Made by a program: the position numbers and the translations under genes. 64,000 nucleotides of DNA from Amphritea atlantica (GTDB taxonomy: Bacteria; Pseudomonadota; Gammaproteobacteria; Pseudomonadales; Balneatricaceae), in NCBI GenBank assembly GCA_024397875.1, contig CP073344.1:1-64000 (forward strand). Reading direction: 5' to 3'. The notes below the pieces were generated by a model. It was not told the DNA's origin. It saw only the letters and a program-made list of their open reading frames with translations, and did not search any database. This document shows, piece by piece, positions 57,327 through 64,000 of the stretch; positions within the stretch are counted from its first letter, which is position 1; every line of letters begins with the position of its first letter.

Positions 57327-59192
57327 ATGGAAGAGCGGGTCGGTCAGCTATGGGATCGCTTTATCACCCGGATGGCCCATCAGGGGCATCCGCAGGCGGC
57401 AGTGAAGCTGGATCAGGTCAGTGGCCCGCTGGGCGTATTTTATCGGGCTCTGGGGGGCAATAGCGCGTTGCGTATCAGTGCCACCACCGCGACCCTGCAT
57501 CAGGCGCGGCGTAGCTGGTTACACCGGGTGGCAGGTACCGGACGTAAAGCCGAACTGGCCTGGCAGGATGAAAGCTGTCTTTATCTGCCCGCCTGCCTGG
57601 ATCTGTTTGCCGAGCCGCAACTGAACCGGGATCTGTATTTCTGGCTGGCGGCACTGGCCGGCACCCCGATCGCAGCAGAGACTCTCCCTGATACCAGCTG
57701 GATTGTTGAAAGCCAGCAACGCACCTGTCAGGCCCTGCAGCGGTATCAGGGGTTGCGGCAACGCTATCAGCGGCTGGTAAAGGCATATATCGCATTACGG
57801 CCTGCACCCGCCAGCCTGAAGTATGATGCGGCCGCGCAGGAGAGAGCGATTCAACAGGCTTTGAAGGTTCCCGGTTCGGTGACTGAGTTGCCCGATGGTA
57901 AGTATGCCCCGGCACCGGTAGCGCTGTGGTTGCATCCGGATGCGCCTCGTTGTGGCGGGCAGGCGGCTGATGGCGAGATCAGCGATCGTCAGGCTTCGCA
58001 GGGGGAAACCCGACAGGCAGAGCAGCGGCGGCGGCAGGCCGAACGGGTGGATAAACCGGATGAGCAGGGGGCCACTCTGGGGGTGCGTCATGAGGCGGAT
58101 CTGTTTTCCTTTGCCGAGTTTATCAAGATGGATCGCAGCACGGATGAGGAAGATAACCCTGATCAGGCCGAAAGTATTGCTAACGATATCGATAAAATGT
58201 CGGTCACACAGGACAATTCCACAGTGGCCAGCCGGATAAAGTTCGATCTGGATCTGCCCTCCGCACAGGAGGACGATATTCCGCTCAGCGAGGGCATTCT
58301 TTATCCGGAATGGGATTATAAAAAAAGCCGCCTGCTCAGCGACTATTGTCGCATCATTCCGATGCGCAGCCGGCATGCGGTTGACGCTGAACTGCCGCAG
58401 CATTTGCAGAAGCCGGCGCGCCGGCTGCGGCGCCAGTTTGAAAGCCTGTCGCTCAGCCCGCAGTGGATTCGGGGGCAGTATGAGGGGGATAAGCTGAATC
58501 TGGATGCGTATCTTGATTACCGTGGCTCGGTTGCCAATAATCCCTCCGGATACACCGGTGATCCCCGCTTGTATTGTCAGAAGCGCCCGCTGGTAAGGGA
58601 TATCGCCAGTCTGCTGTTAGCAGACCTGTCGCTCTCGACCGATGCCTGGGTGAATAATGAACAACAGGTGATCGATGTGATCCGGGATTCAGTACATCTG
58701 TTTGCTGAAAGCCTGCACGCCAGTGGCGATCAGTTTGCTATTCATGGATTTTCATCCCGCCGGCGTCAGCATGTACGCTTTAACTGCATCAAAGATTTTA
58801 ATGAAACCTACGATGCCGGTATCAGAGGGCGTATTGCCGATATGAGCCCTGGTTTCTATACCCGGATGGGGGCGGCCATTCGTCATGCAACCGAGTTGCT
58901 GAGTCACCAGAGTGCAGAGAAAAAGCTGTTGTTACTTCTGACCGATGGTAAGCCTAATGATCTGGATCGCTATGAAGGACGACATGGTGTCGAGGACACC
59001 CGTAAAGCGATTCAACAGGCCCGCAGTCAGGGCTTGATTCCGTTCTGTATCACCATTGATGCCGATGCCAGTCAGTATCTGCCCTATCTGTTTGGCGTGC
59101 AGGGCTATACGGTTATTCGCCAGGCGGAACAGTTACCGAAACGCTTGCCGCAACTTTATATGACCCTGACAGGAAAATTGTATGCCGGGTAA
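57327..59192 (+). CDS. norD: NorD, von Willebrand factor A domain protein
   Basis: 621 aa. The C-terminal VWA domain (about 425-615) has the metal-ion site DLSLST (DxSxS, Asp433) and LLTDGKPND. The middle (about 215-300) is charged low complexity. Partner of NorQ in NO reductase activation. Its 3' end overlaps an in-frame upstream start of the regulator gene. Confidence 0.93.
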   Translation: MEERVGQLWDRFITRMAHQGHPQAAVKLDQVSGPLGVFYRALGGNSALRISATTATLHQARRSWLHRVAGTGRKAELAWQDESCLYLPACLDLFAEPQLNRDLYFWLAALAGTPIAAETLPDTSWIVESQQRTCQALQRYQGLRQRYQRLVKAYIALRPAPASLKYDAAAQERAIQQALKVPGSVTELPDGKYAPAPVALWLHPDAPRCGGQAADGEISDRQASQGETRQAEQRRRQAERVDKPDEQGATLGVRHEADLFSFAEFIKMDRSTDEEDNPDQAESIANDIDKMSVTQDNSTVASRIKFDLDLPSAQEDDIPLSEGILYPEWDYKKSRLLSDYCRIIPMRSRHAVDAELPQHLQKPARRLRRQFESLSLSPQWIRGQYEGDKLNLDAYLDYRGSVANNPSGYTGDPRLYCQKRPLVRDIASLLLADLSLSTDAWVNNEQQVIDVIRDSVHLFAESLHASGDQFAIHGFSSRRRQHVRFNCIKDFNETYDAGIRGRIADMSPGFYTRMGAAIRHATELLSHQSAEKKLLLLLTDGKPNDLDRYEGRHGVEDTRKAIQQARSQGLIPFCITIDADASQYLPYLFGVQGYTVIRQAEQLPKRLPQLYMTLTGKLYAG

Positions 59193-59274
59193 AAAAGTGA
59201 ATATAGACACTGGTGGTTCGCAAAACTCCGGTTATGATAGTGCGATTGATCCTCTACTAACGGATAACACTACG

Positions 59275-59958
59275 ATGTCAGAATCCAGATTACAGGCGGT
59301 TATCGGTGAGCACTTCCTGTTTTCATCGTTGTCGCAACAGGCCCAGGAAACACTGTTGCAGCACTGTCGCACTCTTAAATTGAAAAATGATGAAACCCTG
59401 TTTAGTCAGGGAGGCGAAGCACATAGTTTCTATCTGGTGCTCAGCGGTACGATGAAACTATTTCGGGTGTCCCCTGACGGTCAGACCAAAGTGATCGAAG
59501 TGATCCGTGCCGGCGAGGCCTTTGCCGAGGCCCTGATGTTTATGGATCAGATACGTTATCCGGTCAATGCAGCGGCCATGGGTAGTACCGAAGTGATGGT
59601 GATTCCTAATAAACTTTACAAAGATATGCTGCTAGCAGCGCCCGAGAGCGCGATGAAACTGATGGGTACCATGGCGGTTAAGCTGCACCGGCGGATTAAA
59701 GAGATCGAAACCCTGACCCTGCAAAACACCCGTCACCGGCTGGGGAATTACCTGTTCGGGCTGGCGCCGGATCCGGCGGCAAAGCAGTGTGTCTTCCTGT
59801 TACCGATGGCCAAGCAGCTGATCGCATCGCAGTTAGGCATGCAGCCAGAAACTTTCTCCCGACTGATTAAAGAGATGAAAGTTCAGGGGCTTATCGAAGT
59901 TAACGGGGCTGAGATCCAGGTGCATGATCTGCAGGGATTGCGGGCGTTTGGTCACTGA
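59275..59958 (+). CDS. dnr: Crp/Fnr-family NO-responsive regulator (Dnr-like)
   Basis: 227 aa, the same length as Pseudomonas Dnr. A cyclic-nucleotide-binding-like sensor fold (GGEAHSFYLVLSGTMKLFRVSPDGQ, AFAEALMFMD) and a C-terminal winged HTH (IASQLGMQPETFSRLIKEMK). No N-terminal Cys cluster, so it is the heme-type NO sensor rather than FNR. ATG 59182, with an AGGAAA site and overlapping norD, would add 31 residues and is a real alternative. It likely acts at the box before norC. Confidence 0.88.
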   Translation: MSESRLQAVIGEHFLFSSLSQQAQETLLQHCRTLKLKNDETLFSQGGEAHSFYLVLSGTMKLFRVSPDGQTKVIEVIRAGEAFAEALMFMDQIRYPVNAAAMGSTEVMVIPNKLYKDMLLAAPESAMKLMGTMAVKLHRRIKEIETLTLQNTRHRLGNYLFGLAPDPAAKQCVFLLPMAKQLIASQLGMQPETFSRLIKEMKVQGLIEVNGAEIQVHDLQGLRAFGH

Positions 59959-60000
59959 TTATCCCGGTTGGCTGAGCTGCTCCCAAAAAAAAGAGATAAA

Positions 60001-60034
60001 AAAAGGGCAAACCCCGCAAGGTTTGCCCTTTTTT
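60001..60034. terminator. Bidirectional terminator dnr/csp
   Basis: 13-bp perfect stem AAAAGGGCAAACC/GGTTTGCCCTTTT with a 6-nt loop between the convergent dnr and cold-shock genes. Confidence 0.93.
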
Positions 60035-60049
60035 AAATGGAGCTATCGA

Positions 60050-60259
60050 TCAGATAGCTACAATGTTCTCAGCCTGAGGACCCTTAGGACCACTGGTAAC
60101 GGTAAACTGTACTTGCTGGCCTTCTGCCAGAGTTTTGAAACCATCGCTGACGATTGCGCTGAAGTGAGCGAAAACATCGGGACCGGATAGTTGCTCGATG
60201 AAACCAAAACCTTTAGTTTCGTTGAACCATTTAACCGTGCCAGTCGTTGTATTAGACAT
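60050..60259 (-). CDS. Cold-shock protein (CspA family)
   Basis: 69 aa single cold-shock domain with RNP1 KGFGFIEQ and RNP2 VFAHFSAI, an RNA chaperone. ATG 60259 is chosen (AGGATA site; the family begins about six residues before TGTVKWFN). The gap 60260-60517 has no gene; an extended leader, common for csp genes, could lie there. Confidence 0.93.
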   Translation of the reverse strand: MSNTTTGTVKWFNETKGFGFIEQLSGPDVFAHFSAIVSDGFKTLAEGQQVQFTVTSGPKGPQAENIVAI

Positions 60260-60517
60260 AATAATATCCTGAAATATAAATAAAGTAGTGCCTTCAAAAG
60301 GCTTGAATTGCATCAAAATGTAGACTGAGACTTAGAAACTGCAGGACGTGGTGTTACGAATAAAACAACGAAATGTAGGATGTAAATATGAGACTTCTTT
60401 CTAGCTGCTGATCACTGTATAGAGTTACTCAGTGCCTGTCTATAAGTTTCTGATATTAAATATTTATTGTAGCGGACAATATAACGGACAATGGGAAGTG
60501 CAGTTCAGTATGATTGC

Positions 60518-61711
60518 TCAGATACGTTGTTTTACTTTGATGGCCAGTGCTCCTATACCGAGAAAAGCGAGCCCGAGGAGAACCAGCGTGACTGGCCAGC
60601 CCAGCGAGTTAGCAAAATACTTCTCAGAGAAATAGACCATGAAGCCCAGCATCGCGATGACTGTGGTTAACAACAGAGCCCGGCTTTGCAGCACTACACA
60701 GGCATAAAGCCCCGATGCGGCTACCGCCAGATAGAGGAGTTCTATTGAGGTGTTCTGCACCAGGTCGAACAAACCACTATAGGCCATGATCGAGCCGAGG
60801 AAATAACCCAGTGCTACCAGCCGTGGATAACGTGCCGATTTGTGCATTCCGTAAGCGGTAAAGACGATGCATACGCCCGTAATCAGGCTGGCCCAATTGG
60901 TCGATGTGAACAGATCAATGCGATCAAATAAACCGCTGTTGAGCCAGCAGGTGCCAATCAGCAGAGCCGGTTCAGCAAGCAGTTTGTAAGGGGTTTTTTC
61001 CAGAGCGGTTCCCACCAGAAAAACGGAGGCTCCCAACGCAATGGAAATATAGGCGATGGGGACACCGAGCATATCGAGCCCCACTTCTAAAAAGCCATAG
61101 CTGAAAAACAGGCTGGTAAACAGCAGAGCCGTGCGTCGATATTTAAAGAACAACGCTCCCTGATGCAGGGCCATCACCGCAAACACGCACAGTGTGGCAG
61201 CCCGCCAGTTGTCGCCCCGGGGATAGAGTTCGTGAATCAGAACAAACCAGCCGCTGGTCAGCATGCATACTGAGGTAATGGTCAGTGGCAGAATGAGTCT
61301 GGGATATCTTCTCTCATGCAGCGCTGCGACAAGGACAATAAGCAGGATATAACCCACTCCCAGAGTCATCAGAACCCGCATTACACTGCCCATGCTATCC
61401 CAGAACATACTGATATAGGTGCTGATCCCTGCGAGAATAAAAATCCCGCCAAGGTAGGCAAACAGCGTTCTGGCAATATCGCCTTTGCTGCGATTGTCAG
61501 CATCGCTTCTGGCAGAGGTCTGTTGATGAAAGGCGGTATCGATATCGTCGGGGGTAATATCATATCTGTTCATCAGCTGCGTTATATGGTTTAACGCACC
61601 GGCTTTATCCGTGACGCTGGCGATTCCAAGTAAGCCTGCCAGCAGCGGCCATCCCCAGATTCCCCCGCCAATCAGCACGATGATGACGATAAATACCAAT
61701 AGTGCCGTCAT
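60518..61711 (-). CDS. DUF2157-like integral membrane protein
   Basis: 397 aa. An N-terminal helix, a soluble stretch (about 35-75), then about eleven membrane helices resembling the DUF2157 group. Function unknown. Overlaps the next upstream gene by 4 nt (ATGA), so the two are one transcription unit and probably one system. Confidence 0.65.
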   Translation of the reverse strand: MTALLVFIVIIVLIGGGIWGWPLLAGLLGIASVTDKAGALNHITQLMNRYDITPDDIDTAFHQQTSARSDADNRSKGDIARTLFAYLGGIFILAGISTYISMFWDSMGSVMRVLMTLGVGYILLIVLVAALHERRYPRLILPLTITSVCMLTSGWFVLIHELYPRGDNWRAATLCVFAVMALHQGALFFKYRRTALLFTSLFFSYGFLEVGLDMLGVPIAYISIALGASVFLVGTALEKTPYKLLAEPALLIGTCWLNSGLFDRIDLFTSTNWASLITGVCIVFTAYGMHKSARYPRLVALGYFLGSIMAYSGLFDLVQNTSIELLYLAVAASGLYACVVLQSRALLLTTVIAMLGFMVYFSEKYFANSLGWPVTLVLLGLAFLGIGALAIKVKQRI

Positions 61712-62325
61712 GAAGGTATGACCCAGCCTATGAAGTGGGTGTTACCCCGGTAGTAGCGGCCAGCCATATCTGGCAGGCGGATAGTCCGTCCATTTTTGCT
61801 CAGCACCGCTGCGTTGCGATAACGTGAGGAGTAAAACAGGCCACCAAAAACATTACGGGACGTGCTATTGCCGATGCTGAATTCGTATCCATCCGGAGCA
61901 ATGCTGGATGAATCAACCGTTACACCGTCCAGATCAGGCAGATTGATAATGCTGGCTTCGGGTCTCTCGTCCGTCGCGGCAGGTTGGTTTTCGTTAGCCC
62001 TGTTTTGCCCGGAAACAACCGGTCTTGGCGGCAGAATAAAAGCGATCTCCTGCACCGCACCGGTTTGAGCATTGTAGCGCCAGATCCGGGGCTTCTGGTT
62101 GTTGGGCATATTGCCCTGATCAATGACCTGAACCGAGCGGTTGATAACCGAAATCTGGACCCCGTTCTGGTAGTTATAGTATTCAGTGGCGAACAGCAGA
62201 TCATACTGTGGCGGGGCGACCAGAAGCGCGGGTATTCCGGATATCAGTAAGAACAGTGTCACCAGCAGCAATGGCAAGCCCAGACCAAAAGCGATCGTGG
62301 GGTTCTCTCGGAGAAAGCTCTTCAT
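61708..62325 (-). CDS. Membrane-anchored protein of unknown function
   Basis: 205 aa: an N-terminal anchor (about 12-34) and a periplasmic domain with no recognised family (NYQNGVQISVINRSVQVIDQG, TSRNVFGGLFYSSRYRNAAVL, GRYYRGNTHFIGWV). Coupled to the DUF2157-like gene downstream. Confidence 0.65.
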   Translation of the reverse strand: MKSFLRENPTIAFGLGLPLLLVTLFLLISGIPALLVAPPQYDLLFATEYYNYQNGVQISVINRSVQVIDQGNMPNNQKPRIWRYNAQTGAVQEIAFILPPRPVVSGQNRANENQPAATDERPEASIINLPDLDGVTVDSSSIAPDGYEFSIGNSTSRNVFGGLFYSSRYRNAAVLSKNGRTIRLPDMAGRYYRGNTHFIGWVIPS

Positions 62326-62475
62326 AACCGGCGTCCTGCTACAGGGTGATGGAAATCATACCGTGGTGGTTAATTTATATCAGTACAGTATATCAGCACA
62401 TTTGGATGAGGCTTATAAAGGTCAGATTGTTAATCATGCTGATGTTTCCGGGTTGACCCTTTTTGCACGTTTGCT

Positions 62476-62967
62476 TTAAAGCACAAAGGGCAGATCGGCC
62501 ACACCAAAATCGATATCCAGCTGGCTCAGGGCCGCGGTGAGTTGTCCCCGGTGATGAGTGCTGTGGTTGAACATATGGGTTGCCAGCAACCATGCAGGTT
62601 TGGTCCGCGAGCTTCCATCCACTTTACTGACATAGGAAAAATCGCTTTCCAGCCAGCTTTGCTCCAGATGATCCGCCCACTCGATGATTTTCTGGTCCCA
62701 CTCTTTTCTGGCCTCAGCGAGTTCAGAGAAATCCGGGTAAAGAATGGCGCCAAATTCAGGCACTTCACTATCCTTCCCCATAAAGCGGGATAACCAGGCA
62801 ATATCGCCAAACATAAGATGATCCAGAGTGCCATGGATCGATTTGAAGAACAGTTTCATATCCGCCCGGCGTTGTTGATCCGCAATCGTGGCGCAGGCGT
62901 TGTAGAGCTGGTCATTCATGTTGGCGTTGTAGCGGGCCATGGTTTGACAATAGGCGGGGGTAATCAT
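62476..62967 (-). CDS. DinB-family protein
   Basis: 163 aa four-helix bundle of the DinB/YfiT type. The metal-site histidines are visible as HGTLDHLMFGD and FNHSTHHRGQL. Substrate unknown; family members are putative metal-dependent thiol transferases. ATG 62967 is chosen for an AGGAAT site and the MITPAYCQTM start. Confidence 0.85.
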   Translation of the reverse strand: MITPAYCQTMARYNANMNDQLYNACATIADQQRRADMKLFFKSIHGTLDHLMFGDIAWLSRFMGKDSEVPEFGAILYPDFSELAEARKEWDQKIIEWADHLEQSWLESDFSYVSKVDGSSRTKPAWLLATHMFNHSTHHRGQLTAALSQLDIDFGVADLPFVL

Positions 62968-63145
62968 GGGGATTCCTTGTCGGTTGCGGCTGCTGGAGCA
63001 CAGATAAAGTCTCTCATCCAATCTGACGGATAGTGCATCAGATCAGGGTGAAATTCCAGTGGCAGATCGTGAGGGGATTAGGGGAAGAAGCGCACTCTAT
63101 CTTTGATAGGTAAAGCCTGACCGGCTGTACTGAAGCGTTCTTCGG

Positions 63146-63781
63146 TCAGGCTTTTTTCAGATTAAACAGGACGGTTTTTTTAATAGCTATGGCTGAAAGG
63201 GGCAGGGCGCCTGCAAGCAATAGCGGGTATAGATAACTGTAGTTGGACAGCGCATCCGGTACCAGCGCGCCAGGGCCGGTCAGCAGCAGGGCGATAGACA
63301 TATGGACGGCCGCTAACAGGGTGATACTCCGCAGCTGTTTCTGGCGGGTCATGAGGACGGCTGCGAGCATGACCGCGCTGACGGCCACTGCAACCACCTG
63401 AGTATAGGTTTCGCCATGTTCCATGCGTCGTAATAGCTCAAACAGGGCAAACAGACCGATCAGCCAGCGTCCCCAGGCGGGACGTTCCCAGTGGCTATTA
63501 CGGACACTGACCAGCATAGCGGTTGCCAGCAATGGGATAGCGGCATAATAGGCCAGATTGGTCGACATCCGCTGCAGGGTTTCAATATCGCTGCCGGTCT
63601 GGTTGAGCAGCAGCTCAGCTAATGCGGAAAAGGCGATAAAGAGGGCGCTTAAAGCGCCCGCCTGCAGGGTTGTTCTGGGCGCATCAGCCAATTCTGTCGT
63701 CAGTTTTACTGCACCTGTCTGCAGCAGATAGGCTGCGAACAAGGCACCGATCAGCAGTGCGCCTAAAGCCAGACTCAACAA
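63146..63781 (-). CDS. Membrane protein of unknown function
   Basis: 211 aa with about six or seven hydrophobic helices and a basic C-terminus (KKTVLFNLKKA). No family recognised. TTG start with a GGAG site formed by the end of hemL; the 5-nt spacing shows co-transcription with hemL. Confidence 0.65.
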   Translation of the reverse strand: MLSLALGALLIGALFAAYLLQTGAVKLTTELADAPRTTLQAGALSALFIAFSALAELLLNQTGSDIETLQRMSTNLAYYAAIPLLATAMLVSVRNSHWERPAWGRWLIGLFALFELLRRMEHGETYTQVVAVAVSAVMLAAVLMTRQKQLRSITLLAAVHMSIALLLTGPGALVPDALSNYSYLYPLLLAGALPLSAIAIKKTVLFNLKKA

Positions 63782-63786
63782 TCGTG

Positions 63787-64000
63787 TTACTCCGCTGCCA
63801 GCTTGGCAAATACCCGACCAGCCGCTTCGATGGTGGCGTTGATATCCGCTTCGGTGTGCGCCTGAGACATAAAGCCCGCTTCAAACGCAGACGGCGCCAG
63901 ATAGACACCCTCTTCAAGCATACCGTGGAAGAAACGGCCAAACTTATCGGCATCGCACTTCATCACTTCAGCGAAGCAGGTGACCTGCTCCTGATCGGTG
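63787..64000 (-). CDS. hemL: Glutamate-1-semialdehyde 2,1-aminomutase, C-terminal part
   Basis: Partial gene running off the window edge; 70 C-terminal residues are readable. [30 protein letters not shown] is the characteristic HemL C-terminal region. The enzyme makes 5-aminolevulinate for tetrapyrrole synthesis. The PLP-lysine lies outside the window. Confidence 0.92.
   Translation of the reverse strand, partial: TDQEQVTCFAEVMKCDADKFGRFFHGMLEEGVYLAPSAFEAGFMSQAHTEADINATIEAAGRVFAKLAAE

Overview
The window is a chromosomal segment from a gammaproteobacterium. It is most likely a marine member of the Oceanospirillales (Oceanospirillaceae, Amphritea/Neptunomonas-like) related to Pseudomonas. The evidence is gene order: carAB-greA-yhbY-rlmE-ftsH-folP-glmM-tpiA-secG-tRNA-Leu-tRNA-fMet-rimP-nusA-infB-rbfA-truB-rpsO-pnp is the classic gammaproteobacterial block, and dksA-gluQRS-cbrX-cbrA-cbrB-(sRNA)-pcnB-folK-panB-panC is the Pseudomonas-type block. 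The genus is an inference; no rRNA is present.

Layout. 1-0.5 kb: gene-free, with REP-like repeats. 0.5-2.5 kb: a chemoreceptor on the minus strand. 2.6-23.8 kb: a continuous plus-strand housekeeping block (pyrimidine/arginine precursor synthesis, transcription and translation factors, FtsH, folate and cell-wall precursors, two tRNAs, the nusA-infB operon, rpsO-pnp) with clear leader hairpins and terminators. 23.8-26.9 kb: an accessory stretch holding a CreA-like lipoprotein, a Fur-box-controlled unknown Cys-rich protein, a DipZ-like thioredoxin-fold protein, a gene broken by three homopolymer frameshifts, a 52-bp exact direct repeat, and a family of small hairpin repeats whose stems differ but stay paired. 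26.9-31.6 kb: a membrane protein, two 16S rRNA modification enzymes, a tandem PTPS/QueD-like protein and a thiolase. 31.8-42 kb: the minus-strand panCB-folK-pcnB-cbrBA-cbrX-gluQRS-dksA block. 42.3-48.9 kb: an aminotransferase, sfsA, a Rieske protein, tonB-hmuUV-like genes and an APH/P-loop kinase fusion. 49-52 kb: mrcB and a TPR lipoprotein. 52.1-60 kb: a complete nitric oxide reductase cluster (norC, norB, a CcoG-like Fe-S protein, norE, norF, norQ, norD, dnr) with a DNR/FNR box. 60-64 kb: a cold-shock protein, membrane proteins, a DinB-like protein and the 3' end of hemL.

The strongest unusual signal is the 550-bp gap between cbrB and pcnB (35.5-36.1 kb). Its minus strand carries CbrB-type TGTTAC/GTAACA palindromes, then a sigma-54 -24/-12 promoter with correct GG-N10-GC spacing. 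A non-coding stretch of about 290 nt follows, with at least four A-rich (AAnAAnAA-like) Hfq/Crc target motifs, two of them displayed in hairpin loops. This is the expected architecture of a CrcZ-type sRNA that relieves carbon catabolite repression, here apparently outside Pseudomonas. Its regulators cbrX-cbrA-cbrB lie immediately upstream.
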